A stretch of DNA of 64,000 nucleotides from RGIG3009 sp045653425 (GTDB lineage: Bacteria > Bacillota > Clostridia > Oscillospirales > Acutalibacteraceae), in assembly GCA_045653425.1 (NCBI GenBank), contig JAZOLU010000024.1, positions 28,533 to 92,532 of the forward strand, read 5' to 3'. A program made the translations under genes and the position numbers. Under the pieces are notes generated by a model. That model saw nothing but the letters and a program-made list of their open reading frames with translations, was not told the origin of the DNA and made no database searches. Positions 56,808-63,978 of the stretch are shown here, piece after piece; position 1 is the first letter of the stretch; every line of letters starts with the position of its first letter.

Positions 56808-58769
56808 GTGAGCACCGGTCACGGCTTTTATCGCTTCGGCAGACGCCTGTGGGGGCGTATGGCACTGGTCCGCGAACTGGTTGTAGCCGTTTTAGATTTA
56901 ATGATTCTTTCCGGCTGTTCCGCATTGTTGTTTGAGTTGGTTCGTTGGAGCGCGGGTGATGCAGCCATATTTGCTAATAATTTGTCCCTCCACCCCCTTC
57001 GCCAACTGGCCTTACTGGTACTGTGCGTATTTGCCTTTTTGGCATTGTTTCGTACGTATTCCAGTTTGTGGAAGTATGCCAGCAGCCGAGAGTATCTTGC
57101 CATCATTCTGGCATGTTTGTGCGGTTACATCTTGTACCTTGCCATCAGTTTCGGTATTATGCGCATCTCCCTGCCCCCCCTGTTCTCGCTAACAATCGTC
57201 ATCTTATCCACCCTGCTGATTTTAGCGGTACGTATGACGTATCGTTTATGGCGTAACCGCCTTGTGGTACGCTCTTTGCACACCAAATCCACTCCGGTCA
57301 TTATCATCGGTGCAGGCGATGCAGGCGTAATGGTATTAAACGAAATGCAAAATAACGCGGCCGGTAGCTATCGGCCCGTGTGTCTCGTGGATGATGACCC
57401 CCACAAAATCGGTCGTCAAATCCACAACCTTCACATTGAAGGGCCTATCAGTCATATGCCGGATATTCTCTCGCGCTATGATGCGCGGGATATTCTCATC
57501 GCAATGCCCTCGGTCTCTTCCCACCGTGTGCGGGAAATTTTTGAAATTTGCTCAGCACTCAAATGCCGCGTGCGCTTACTCCCCAACGTGCTGGCGTTTA
57601 GCAACACCGGCTCTCTTATGAACCACGCTCGCGACGTAGATATTGACGACTTGCTCGGCCGCGACCCTGTGGAACTGGACACCGAACAACTGGATTCCCT
57701 GTTGCTGGGAAAGGTGGTAATGGTTACCGGTGGCGGTGGTTCCATCGGTTCGGAACTGTGCCGTCAAATTGCGCGCCACAAACCGCACCAGCTGGTCATT
57801 GTAGACATTTACGAAAACAATGCGTATGACGTTCAACAGGAACTCACTTACAAATATAAAGACTCCCTGAATTTGGCGGTAGAAATTGCCACGGTGCGGG
57901 ATGAACATAAAATAGACCGGTTGTTTGCCAAATACCGTCCGCAGGTGGTGTTACACGCCGCCGCGCACAAGCACGTACCGCTTATGGAATCGTGCCCGGA
58001 AGAAGCCGTGCGCAACAATGTGTTCGGCACGTATAACGTCGCGCGCGCCGCCGACCGCCACGGTGCGGAACGGTTCATCCTCATTTCTACGGACAAAGCG
58101 GTCAACCCCACCAATGTTATGGGCGCGACCAAACGCCTGTGTGAAATGATTGTCCAAGGCATGTCGAGTAAAAGCAATACGCATTTTGCCGCCGTGCGCT
58201 TCGGCAACGTGTTGGGCTCTAACGGTTCGGTCATTCCGCTGTTCCGTCGTCAAATTGCTGCCGGCGGCCCGCTAACGGTTACGGATAAACGCATTATCCG
58301 TTATTTTATGACCATTCCCGAAGCTGCCCAACTGGTACTATTAGCGGCAACTATGGCGCAAAAATCGGAAGTCTTTGTGTTGGATATGGGTTCTCCCGTT
58401 CGCATTTGGGAACTGGCAGAAAATCTCATTCGCCTGTCCGGCTTTACGCCGCACGTGGATATGCAGATTGTTGAGACCGGCCTGCGCCCGGGCGAAAAGT
58501 TGTATGAGGAACTGCTTGCCCACGGCGAAAATTTGACAGCCACCCCCAACCGCAAAATTTTTATTGAACGGCAAAAACAACCCGTTACGCACGACGAACT
58601 ACTGGGCAAACTGGCACGGCTGGAAACCGTTTTGGCACAGGACCAGCCGGAGGAAGTGGTACGCGTTATGAAAGAACTTGTCCCCACCTTCCGCACCGCG
58701 GAGGAGGTAAACGCGCAAGCCATTGCCGATTTGGATTACAGTCGCGTACATAGTACCACTACACCGTAA
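56808..58769 (+). CDS. Membrane nucleotide-sugar 4,6-dehydratase (CapD/WbpM/PglF-type)
   Basis: The 653-residue protein starts at GTG 56808 after GGAAAGGTGGG; the open frame upstream is inside capB. Four N-terminal membrane segments (LVVAVLDLMILSGCSALLFEL onward) precede a CoA-binding-like domain (TPVIIIGAGDAGVMVLNEM). The catalytic SDR domain has VMVTGGGGSIGSELCRQIA and FILISTDKAVNPTNVMGATKR, where Met replaces the SDR Tyr, as in WbpM-type enzymes. It converts UDP-GlcNAc to the 4-keto-6-deoxy sugar, the likely substrate of the DegT aminotransferase at 12.8 kb. Confidence 0.93.
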   Translation: MSTGHGFYRFGRRLWGRMALVRELVVAVLDLMILSGCSALLFELVRWSAGDAAIFANNLSLHPLRQLALLVLCVFAFLALFRTYSSLWKYASSREYLAIILACLCGYILYLAISFGIMRISLPPLFSLTIVILSTLLILAVRMTYRLWRNRLVVRSLHTKSTPVIIIGAGDAGVMVLNEMQNNAAGSYRPVCLVDDDPHKIGRQIHNLHIEGPISHMPDILSRYDARDILIAMPSVSSHRVREIFEICSALKCRVRLLPNVLAFSNTGSLMNHARDVDIDDLLGRDPVELDTEQLDSLLLGKVVMVTGGGGSIGSELCRQIARHKPHQLVIVDIYENNAYDVQQELTYKYKDSLNLAVEIATVRDEHKIDRLFAKYRPQVVLHAAAHKHVPLMESCPEEAVRNNVFGTYNVARAADRHGAERFILISTDKAVNPTNVMGATKRLCEMIVQGMSSKSNTHFAAVRFGNVLGSNGSVIPLFRRQIAAGGPLTVTDKRIIRYFMTIPEAAQLVLLAATMAQKSEVFVLDMGSPVRIWELAENLIRLSGFTPHVDMQIVETGLRPGEKLYEELLAHGENLTATPNRKIFIERQKQPVTHDELLGKLARLETVLAQDQPEEVVRVMKELVPTFRTAEEVNAQAIADLDYSRVHSTTTP

Positions 58770-58775
58770 AACGTA

Positions 58776-58805
58776 CCCCCGGTGAGCCAGACTGCTCACC
58801 GGGGG
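58776..58805 (+). terminator. Terminator-like hairpin after capD
   Basis: CCCCCGGTGAGC pairs perfectly with GCTCACCGGGGG (12 bp); the following ATATT is only weakly T-rich. Confidence 0.65.
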
Positions 58806-58866
58806 ATATTAAAATGTCGAGCAATGCGCCACGTGCCTCCGTTTTTAAATTCCCAATGGATAAACC

Positions 58867-58895
58867 TTGACACCACCCGCCGGGTATAGTATACT
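58867..58895 (+). promoter_or_regulatory. tRNA-Pro promoter
   Basis: TTGACA (58867-58872), 17-base spacer, TATACT (58890-58895), about 88 bases before the tRNA. Confidence 0.85.
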
Positions 58896-58983
58896 TATCT
58901 CTGTTGCCGCAGCGCGGCAATGATGGTTTGCGGCACGGCACAATTGGTGGCGCGCAACATTTATCCACAATTAAATACCATTT

Positions 58984-59059
58984 CGAGGTGTAGCTCACCC
59001 GGTAGAGCGCCTGGTTTGGGACCAGGAGGCACGGAGTTCAAGTCTCCGCACTTCGACCA
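58984..59059 (+). tRNA. tRNA-Pro (TGG)
   Basis: Acceptor CGAGGTG pairs with CACTTCG (one G-T pair), anticodon stem CCTGG/CCAGG has loop TTTGGGA with anticodon TGG, T arm CGGAG/CTCCG has TTCAAGT, and CCA is encoded. This anticodon can read all four Pro codons if modified. Confidence 0.97.
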
Positions 59060-59083
59060 ATTTTAGCGGTTCTACCCGCGAAA

Positions 59084-59120
59084 TTGAAGCCGTAAAGCAT
59101 TCCGCTTTGCGGCTTCTTGA
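59084..59120 (+). terminator. Terminator after tRNA-Pro
   Basis: GAAGCCG...AAAGC pairs with GCTTTGCGGCTTC, followed by TTGAATTT. The remaining gap to 59243 shows no gene. Confidence 0.7.
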
Positions 59121-59242
59121 ATTTACACAAAAAGGGGCTGCACTATTTTTTCTATATATTGGTATATTGTTTGTTGTGTTTACCTTTATTACACCGCGGA
59201 TACCTCTGTTTCAAGGCCCGCTGACGGGAACGTACGGAATAT

Positions 59243-59281
59243 AAAAATGCCGATGAGGACTGTTCCTCATCGGCATTTTCA
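59243..59281 (-). terminator. Terminator of the pit-DUF47 operon
   Basis: AAAATGCCGATGAGGA pairs with TCCTCATCGGCATTTT; on the minus strand it is followed by TTATATT. Confidence 0.88.
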
Positions 59282-59294
59282 GTTAGCAAAAGCT

Positions 59295-59918
59295 TTATGT
59301 ATTCTTCATAACCACGGTTTCCACGCAGTCGCCCACGTGCTCGCACGCGTCGGCGCAATTTTCCATTTTATTATAAATATCGCGCCACGAAACAATTTCC
59401 AGCACATCCGCCGAGGATTCCGTCAACCGACGGTTCGCGGCCAAATACAACTTATCGCACTCTTCCTCCAAATGGTTAAGTTCTACCACCATCTCGTGCA
59501 GTTTGACGGGACGCTTAAAGTTAACAAACTCCGCCAACATCTCTTTCATCAGCGCACAACAAGCCGCAATATTTCTGCCAAACTCCGCCGCTGCTTCCGG
59601 AACCGTTTGGATGCGATACATATACAACCCCTGTAATACTTCCTCCACGCCGTCGGATACGTCATCAATACACTGGCTGATGAGTGCCAAATCCTCACGG
59701 TCAACGGGTGTTACAAACGCTTTGGCCAACGCGGCGGACATTTCGTGCTTTTTTTCGTCCCCCATATGCTCAAAAAGGTGTACCTTGTGTACCATTTCTT
59801 CAATGTTGTTGGGGTCATAATGGGATAAACATTCCACCAAATACTCCGCCGCTTTGCAAGCACAATCTGCCGCTTGCACAAAATTTTCAAAGTAAAACTT
59901 GTCTGTTTTGGCTGCCAT
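59295..59918 (-). CDS. DUF47/PhoU-like protein (Pit accessory)
   Basis: The 207-residue all-helical protein (KTDKFYFENFVQAADCACKA, HLFEHMGDEKKHEMSAALAKAFVTPVDREDLALISQCIDDVSDGVEE) is a DUF47 family member. These proteins follow low-affinity phosphate transporter genes and probably regulate them, like PhoU. The second ATG at 59918 has AAAGGATG at good spacing; the first at 59930 overlaps that site. It lies 22 bases after pit. Confidence 0.92.
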   Translation of the reverse strand: MAAKTDKFYFENFVQAADCACKAAEYLVECLSHYDPNNIEEMVHKVHLFEHMGDEKKHEMSAALAKAFVTPVDREDLALISQCIDDVSDGVEEVLQGLYMYRIQTVPEAAAEFGRNIAACCALMKEMLAEFVNFKRPVKLHEMVVELNHLEEECDKLYLAANRRLTESSADVLEIVSWRDIYNKMENCADACEHVGDCVETVVMKNT

Positions 59919-59940
59919 AGTATACAACATCCTTTCTTTA

Positions 59941-60999
59941 TCAGCAGAATATCGCCATAAAAATCTTGGTCATTAAAAATCCTATCAACCCGCAACCCGG
60001 AAAAGTCAATACCCACGTCAGTGCCATTTCTTTCACAACACCGAGGTTGATAGCAGACAACCGCCGCACGGCACCAACACCCATAATCGCCGTGGTTTTG
60101 GCGTGGGTGGTGGACATCGGGATACCAAATCCCGAACTGAGCAGCAAACACAGCGAGCCGGCGATGTCGGCGGAAAACCCTTGGTATTTTTCCAGTTTCA
60201 CCATATCCATACCCACGGATTTAATGATTTTTTTGCCGCCGCACATCGTACCCACGCCCATAACCACGGAGCAAAGCAACATCAGCCACACCAAATTGCC
60301 GGTATCCACGCCACCTGCGGGAATATCCTGTCCTTTAATTAAGTAGGTGCTGAGAATAATAACACCCATAAATTTTTGGCCATCCTGCGCGCCGTGCATA
60401 AATGCCATAGAGGCGGCACCCACAATTTGTGCGCCCTTAAAAAACGGTTCGGTTCTTCGCCGGTCAGCTTTGCGGAACAACGCTTCCACCCCGCGGCACA
60501 CCAGCCAGCCCAAGCCAAAGCCAACCACCACGGAAATAACAATACCGTATATTACTTTAATCCATTCACTGCCGTTTACCCCTGCCAAACTGCCTTGCAG
60601 AGCAATGGCGGAACCGGTAAGGCCGGCAATAAGCGCGTGGCTTTCGCTGGTGGGAATACCAAACACCCACGCGGCAGTCGCCCACACCACAATGGCAAAC
60701 AACGCGGCACTCAGCGCCACCACCGAACTCTTTGGGTCGTTACCGAAATCCACCATTTTGGTAATGGTCTCCGCCACAGAAGCGTTCACCATACTCATAA
60801 CAAACACGCCCAAAAAATTGAACACCGCCGCCATAATAATCGCGGCGCGAACCGGCATACAGCGTGTAACCACACAGGTGGCAATCGCGTTTGGCGCATC
60901 CGTCCAGCCATTCACCAAAATAACGCCTAAGGTGAGCAAAATCGCCGTGAGCAACAACGGTTGTGCCAGCGCCTCCGCCCAAAAAGTTTGAAAATCCAT
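59941..60999 (-). CDS. Low-affinity inorganic phosphate transporter (Pit family)
   Basis: The 352-residue membrane protein has about ten segments and the PiT repeats: VILVNGWTDAPNAIATCVVTRCM near residue 28 and GFGIPMSTTHAKTTAIMGVGAVRR near 310, the duplicated signature of Pit transporters. It couples phosphate uptake to a cation gradient. GAGGGGGGAGCG precedes the start. It is co-transcribed with the DUF47 gene. Confidence 0.94.
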   Translation of the reverse strand: MDFQTFWAEALAQPLLLTAILLTLGVILVNGWTDAPNAIATCVVTRCMPVRAAIIMAAVFNFLGVFVMSMVNASVAETITKMVDFGNDPKSSVVALSAALFAIVVWATAAWVFGIPTSESHALIAGLTGSAIALQGSLAGVNGSEWIKVIYGIVISVVVGFGLGWLVCRGVEALFRKADRRRTEPFFKGAQIVGAASMAFMHGAQDGQKFMGVIILSTYLIKGQDIPAGGVDTGNLVWLMLLCSVVMGVGTMCGGKKIIKSVGMDMVKLEKYQGFSADIAGSLCLLLSSGFGIPMSTTHAKTTAIMGVGAVRRLSAINLGVVKEMALTWVLTFPGCGLIGFLMTKIFMAIFC

Positions 61000-61056
61000 A
61001 CGCTCCCCCCTCTGTGTTCACGGCGAAAAAACGGTTACGCCGCATTGAACACTTTT

Positions 61057-61086
61057 ATTTTACCACACATACCCCCTTCGACACAA
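61057..61086 (-). promoter_or_regulatory. pit promoter
   Basis: On the minus strand TTGTGT (61081-61086), 18-base spacer, TAAAAT (61057-61062). Confidence 0.5.
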
Positions 61087-61137
61087 TAGCCAATTTGCAC
61101 CTGCCCGTTAAAAATCATTTCTGGGTATAATAAAAAG

Positions 61138-61168
61138 AAAGGCGAGAGCGGTTTTCACCTGCTCTCGC
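61138..61168 (-). terminator. Rubredoxin gene terminator
   Basis: GCGAGAGC pairs with GCTCTCGC; on the minus strand it is followed by CTTTCTTTTTATT. Confidence 0.82.
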
Positions 61169-61182
61169 TCACGTTTGAATAC

Positions 61183-61338
61183 TTATTCCGCCTCAAACGC
61201 GTCTTTTCCCAACCCGCAGACGGGGCACACCCAATCTTCCGACACATCGTCCCACGCCGTGCCGTGTGCTACGCCGTTGTCCGGGTCACCCAACGCCGGG
61301 TCATACACATACCCGCAAGGGCACACAAATTTTTCCAT
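61183..61338 (-). CDS. Rubredoxin (51 aa)
   Basis: This small gene translates to MEKFVCPCGYVYDPALGDPD, continues NGVAHGTAWDDVSEDWVCPVC and ends GLGKDAFEAE. The iron-binding pairs CPCG and CPVCG are the rubredoxin signature (the first pair is CxC-G spaced, C-P-C, one residue shorter than the usual CxxC). It would carry single electrons to rubrerythrin-type peroxidases or other oxidoreductases. GGAG precedes the ATG. It lies 1.4 kb from perR-rbr, with which it probably works in oxygen defence. Confidence 0.88.
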   Translation of the reverse strand: MEKFVCPCGYVYDPALGDPDNGVAHGTAWDDVSEDWVCPVCGLGKDAFEAE

Positions 61339-61363
61339 ACTGCTCATCTCCTTATGGTTAATT

Positions 61364-61383
61364 TACCCGCTTTACGCGGGAGT
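61364..61383 (-). other. Hairpin in the rubredoxin leader
   Basis: CCCGC pairs with GCGGG around a short loop, about 25 bases before the ribosome site of the rubredoxin gene. Function not evident. Confidence 0.4.
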
Positions 61384-61412
61384 ATGCGGTGTTGCAGTAC
61401 CAATTCCCAAAA

Positions 61413-61441
61413 CAAAAAATATGCTACCGTTATGATAGCAT
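61413..61441 (-). terminator. Terminator of the Cys-rich small-protein gene
   Basis: TATGCTA and TAGCATA stem on the minus strand followed by TTTTTTG. Confidence 0.85.
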
Positions 61442-61447
61442 ACCTGC

Positions 61448-61678
61448 TTAATGTTCGCAATACCAAATATCCTCTTTGCCTATCAATTTATAAAGCCACG
61501 CTTTGAGCTTGTTTCTCTTTAACCGCCAATCGTACTGTGGGAAACAGTACAAATAATAATCACACTCGTCACAACAACACTCATATTCCGGATGCTCGCC
61601 ATTCCCCAGACACTTGCGACCTTGCCGCGATGGTGTTAACGGTGTTCCTGTGAAGTCAATGATTTGCTTTTTTCTCAT
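61448..61678 (-). CDS. Cys-rich small protein of unknown function (76 aa)
   Basis: The protein starts MRKKQIIDFTGTPLTPSRQG and has seven Cys, five of them in CLGNGEHPEYECCCDECDYY and one soon after in YLYCFPQYDW; the C-terminus is basic (LKRNKLKAWLYKLIG). The cysteine spacing suggests metal binding. I recognise no family. GGGGGAAAAGGT precedes the ATG at 61678. It starts 18 bases after the terminator of a structured RNA (61696-61866), which may be its leader. Confidence 0.7.
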   Translation of the reverse strand: MRKKQIIDFTGTPLTPSRQGRKCLGNGEHPEYECCCDECDYYLYCFPQYDWRLKRNKLKAWLYKLIGKEDIWYCEH

Positions 61679-61695
61679 ACCTTTTCCCCCGCAAT

Positions 61696-61722
61696 AAAAA
61701 AAGCACACCCCGAAGGATGTGC
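61696..61722 (-). terminator. Terminator of the structured RNA
   Basis: GCACATCC-TTCG-GGGTGTGC on the minus strand with a UUCG-type loop, followed by TTTTTTT. Confidence 0.92.
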
Positions 61723-61866
61723 CGAAAAAGTGTTTCCCTCGGTTTCGCTACCACACTACACCGATAAATTTTTCCACAAGGGAGAAAAAGGGGAACACCT
61801 TTTACCAAGGTAGTATCCCCCCAAAGTGGAAAAACAATTATCGGCTATTCAAGTGTAGTGTGGTAT
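61696..61866 (-). ncRNA. Structured RNA candidate of about 170 nt
   Basis: On the minus strand a promoter (61873-61901) is followed at the expected start by a long closing stem: TACCACACTACA pairs with TGTAGTGTGGTA (12 bp), CCGATAA with TTATCGG, and TTTTTCCAC with GTGGAAAAA. A G-rich/C-rich apical region follows, with GGGG/CCCC and an inner ACCTT/AAGGT hairpin. A GC-rich terminator with seven T ends it. It could be an independent small RNA (size like 6S RNA) or a regulatory leader of the Cys-rich gene. A MITE-like inverted repeat is the other reading. Confidence 0.6.
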
Positions 61867-61872
61867 ATTGTC

Positions 61873-61901
61873 ATTTTATCACATAACGATTAAAAAGTAA
61901 A
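61873..61901 (-). promoter_or_regulatory. Promoter of the structured RNA
   Basis: TTTACT (61896-61901), 17-base spacer, TAAAAT (61873-61878) on the minus strand; the start would fall at the base of the closing stem. It abuts the IS200 end. Confidence 0.6.
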
Positions 61902-61913
61902 GAAGCAATCATA

Positions 61914-61934
61914 ACCACCGGCCGTGCCGGTGGT
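61914..61934. repeat. IS200 right-end hairpin
   Basis: ACCACCGGC and GCCGGTGGT arms (9 bp) around CGT. It matches in shape and sequence the hairpin at 62612-62632 on the other side of the transposase. Confidence 0.8.
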
Positions 61935-62034
61935 ATGCACTGCCCCCTTAGGGCATAATGCCGGCCGGGCCTATAGGCCCGCCGAAAGGTTTGCCAACCG
62001 CAACACTTTCACCGGCCGCCCCTAAAGGGGCATT

Positions 62035-62511
62035 TTATTTGCCTTCTTTTACCTGCTGACCCGTGAACGGGTCTATGTATTCTTTCATTGTCATCTGGTC
62101 ACTTGCTATATCTTCTTGTAATTGGTTTCGAATATATTCTTGTATCTGCTTTTTGTTGCGTCCCACCGTGTCTACGTAATATCCTCGACACCAAAAATGA
62201 CGATTTCCGTACTTGTATTTCATATTCGCATACTTTTCAAATATCATCAAACTGCTTTTTCCTTTGAGATATCCCATAATTTGCGATACGCTATACTTGG
62301 GCGGAATCGACACGAGCATATGTATGTGATCTTTGCACGCTTCGGCTTCGATGATTTCAATTTGCTTGTACTTACATAACTTTCGCAACATTATCCCTAT
62401 ATCGGCTTTAATTTTTCCGTAGATTATTTGGCGGCGGTATTTTGGTGCAAAAACTATGTGGTATTTGCAATTCCATTTTGTATGTGCTAAACTTTCTGTA
62501 TCAAGTTTCAC
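62035..62511 (-). CDS. tnpA: IS200/IS605 transposase TnpA
   Basis: The 158-residue HUH Y1 transposase (MKLDTESLAHTKWNCKYHIV, FAPKYRRQIIYG) has the metal-binding HUH as KDHIHMLVSIPP and the nucleophile Tyr region GRNKKQIQEYIRNQ. It is full length. The start is GTG at 62511 after GGAGG; an open frame extends to 62556. The frame is intact, so the element may be active. Confidence 0.93.
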   Translation of the reverse strand: MKLDTESLAHTKWNCKYHIVFAPKYRRQIIYGKIKADIGIMLRKLCKYKQIEIIEAEACKDHIHMLVSIPPKYSVSQIMGYLKGKSSLMIFEKYANMKYKYGNRHFWCRGYYVDTVGRNKKQIQEYIRNQLQEDIASDQMTMKEYIDPFTGQQVKEGK

Positions 62512-62611
62512 GACTTGCTTCCTCCTTCGTCTTTTGGTTGTGGTTGGCAAACCCACTCCTATTTTAGACGAAGGAGGATATTTTTTCTACTCATAGCTAA
62601 AGCTTTATGGT

Positions 62612-62632
62612 ACCACCAGCACAGCTGGTGGT
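62612..62632. repeat. IS200 left-end hairpin
   Basis: ACCACCAGC and GCTGGTGGT arms around ACA, upstream of tnpA on its strand. Confidence 0.8.
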
Positions 62633-62639
62633 TTTTCCC

Positions 62640-62677
62640 TGCAAAAAAACACGGCGCGGAAAACATTCCGCGCCGTG
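62640..62677 (-). terminator. rbr terminator
   Basis: ACGGCGCGGAA pairs with TTCCGCGCCGT; on the minus strand it is followed by GTTTTTTTGC. It borders the IS200 end. Confidence 0.9.
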
Positions 62678-62690
62678 CACAAGGCAACTC

Positions 62691-63272
62691 TTATTTGAAG
62701 TATCTGTTCAGCAGTCCCTCGAACGCTCTGCCGTGTCGAGCCTCGTCTTTCGCCATTTCGTGCACGGTGTCATGAATCGCATCATAACCCAGTTCCTTAG
62801 CGCGGCGAGCCAAAATCATCTTGCCGTCGGTAGCGCCGTATTCGGCTTCCACACGCATCGCAAGGTTCTTTTCGGTGCTGTCGGTCAACACTTCGCCCAG
62901 TAATTCTGCAAACTTGGCGGCGTGCTCGGCTTCTTCGTACGCGGCCTTTTCCCAGTACAAACCAATTTCGGGATAACCTTCGCGGTGCGCCACACGGGCC
63001 ATTGCCAAATACATACCCACTTCGGAGCACTCGCCGTTAAAGTTGGCACGCAACATCTCAACCACTTCCGCATCCACGCCTTTGGCAATGCCAACGCGAT
63101 GCTCATCCGCCCACACACGGTCGGTCAAGCTTTTTGCTTCCGCGGCTTCGGCAGCGGGAGCCGCCTCAATTTCCTTAAACTTTTCGGCACCGGCGCCGCA
63201 GATGGGGCATTTGACAGGTGCTTCATCCCCGTTGTGAACATACCCGCAAACCAGACAGACATACTTTTTCAT
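62691..63272 (-). CDS. Reverse rubrerythrin
   Basis: The 193-residue protein has an N-terminal rubredoxin domain (KKYVCLVCGYVHNGDEAPVKCPICGAG) and then, after an Ala-rich linker, a diiron ferritin-like domain (ANFNGECSEVGMYLAMARVAHREGY, EKAAYEEAEHAAKFAELLGEVL, EMAKDEARHGRAFEGLLNRYF). This reversed order is the clostridial revRbr type, an NADH-linked peroxidase. The start at 63272 follows GGAGGAAAACACA. It follows perR by 20 bases and is probably in the same transcript. Confidence 0.94.
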   Translation of the reverse strand: MKKYVCLVCGYVHNGDEAPVKCPICGAGAEKFKEIEAAPAAEAAEAKSLTDRVWADEHRVGIAKGVDAEVVEMLRANFNGECSEVGMYLAMARVAHREGYPEIGLYWEKAAYEEAEHAAKFAELLGEVLTDSTEKNLAMRVEAEYGATDGKMILARRAKELGYDAIHDTVHEMAKDEARHGRAFEGLLNRYFK

Positions 63273-63292
63273 TGTGTTTTCCTCCCAGCAAT

Positions 63293-63709
63293 TTAATAAT
63301 TGGTTGATTGACAGTGGGGGCACACCCCCGTGGCATACACGTCGAACAAGTCAGTGCGAAATTCTTTCGGCAGCAGTTCCTGCGCCACCCCGCGCGGTAG
63401 CGGAAAATCCAACAACGCGCCGCAATGTGAGCAGCGAAAATGTCCGTGGTCTTCCGTGTCCGCATCAAAGTGCTGCTCCTCAGCATCAATGGTGACAACG
63501 CGCAACAACCCCGCCTGATACAACGCCCGCATAGTGTTATACACCGTGGTGCGGGACATGGTAGGATACTCCCGACTTAACGCCTGATACACCGTGTCCG
63601 CCGTAGGGTGCGTGCGGTGTTTTAACAAATACTCATACACCGCCAATCGCTGCTGCGTTGGGCTAACGCCCCGCTGCCGCAACGTTTCGGCCAATGCCTG
63701 TACCGCCAT
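63293..63709 (-). CDS. perR: Fur-family peroxide regulator PerR
   Basis: The 138-residue protein has the winged HTH (RGVSPTQQRLAVYEYLLKHR, SREYPTMSRTTVYNTMRAL) and the metal domain. The regulatory-site residues of PerR appear as QHFDADTEDHGHFRC and LLDFPLP (His, Asp, His, His, Asp). The structural zinc site is CSHC plus CPHC. The Asp in LLDF is typical of peroxide-sensing PerR. AAGGAGGGCGCG precedes the start. It likely controls itself and rbr through the palindrome at 63740. Confidence 0.88.
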   Translation of the reverse strand: MAVQALAETLRQRGVSPTQQRLAVYEYLLKHRTHPTADTVYQALSREYPTMSRTTVYNTMRALYQAGLLRVVTIDAEEQHFDADTEDHGHFRCSHCGALLDFPLPRGVAQELLPKEFRTDLFDVYATGVCPHCQSTNY

Positions 63710-63739
63710 ACGCGCCCTCCTTTTGTAATCGTTTCTATT

Positions 63740-63754
63740 TTGTAATGATTACAA
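63740..63754. promoter_or_regulatory. PerR-box-like operator
   Basis: TTGTAATGATTACAA is a near-perfect palindrome matching the PerR consensus TTATAATNATTATAA at 13 of 15 positions. It lies immediately downstream of the -10 element. A weaker half-site TTGTAATCGTTTC follows at 63723. Confidence 0.8.
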
Positions 63755-63758
63755 TTTT

Positions 63759-63786
63759 ATTATAGCAGATTCTTTTTCGTTGTCAA
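63759..63786 (-). promoter_or_regulatory. perR-rbr promoter
   Basis: On the minus strand TTGACA (63781-63786), 16-base spacer, TATAAT (63759-63764); the operator overlaps the start of transcription. Confidence 0.85.
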
Positions 63787-63841
63787 GAGGGTTTTATAAA
63801 TTTTTCAAAAAATTTTTGTGCGCAAAAATAGCGGAATGGAC

Positions 63842-63870
63842 TTGACAAGTTTCTTAAAGTGTGGTAAAGT
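63842..63870 (+). promoter_or_regulatory. tRNA-cluster promoter at the window edge
   Basis: TTGACA (63842-63847), 17-base spacer, TAAAGT (63865-63870). Confidence 0.75.
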
Positions 63871-63889
63871 TATGTGCGTTACCGAATAT

Positions 63890-63941
63890 GGGGGTATGAC
63901 TCAGTTGGGAGCGCGAAGCACTCAAAGTTGAACCCCACTTC
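63890..63941 (+). pseudogene. Truncated tRNA-like fragment
   Basis: GGGGGTATGACTCAGTTGGG is a diverged copy of the 5' end of the tRNA at 63979 (19 of 22 bases alike), but no anticodon arm follows; the sequence closes early with GTTGAACCCCA, able to pair with the initial TGGGG. It looks like a tRNA remnant or an internal deletion. Confidence 0.55.
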
Positions 63942-63978
63942 ATAATTTCATAAATAAAAACTTGACGAACCCCAATAT

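Larger units (their letters stand above)
61914..62632 (-). mobile_element. IS200/IS605-type element (tnpA only)
   Basis: The span from hairpin to hairpin is about 0.72 kb; the true ends lie slightly outside. Two 9-bp stems with three-base loops flank a Y1 transposase gene, the layout of IS200. There is no tnpB. The segment 61935-62034 holds further GC-rich stems (GGGCCTATAGGCCC, GCCCCTAAAGGGGC) but no gene. Such elements move as single strands without target duplication. Confidence 0.85.

Noticed and set aside
59060..59242. Small gene after tRNA-Pro
   Set aside because: Short frames only, no ribosome site, and no recognisable product.
61750..61865. MITE with TA-flanked inverted repeats
   Set aside because: Not excluded, but the promoter ahead, the exact start at the stem and the strong terminator after it fit an RNA gene better.
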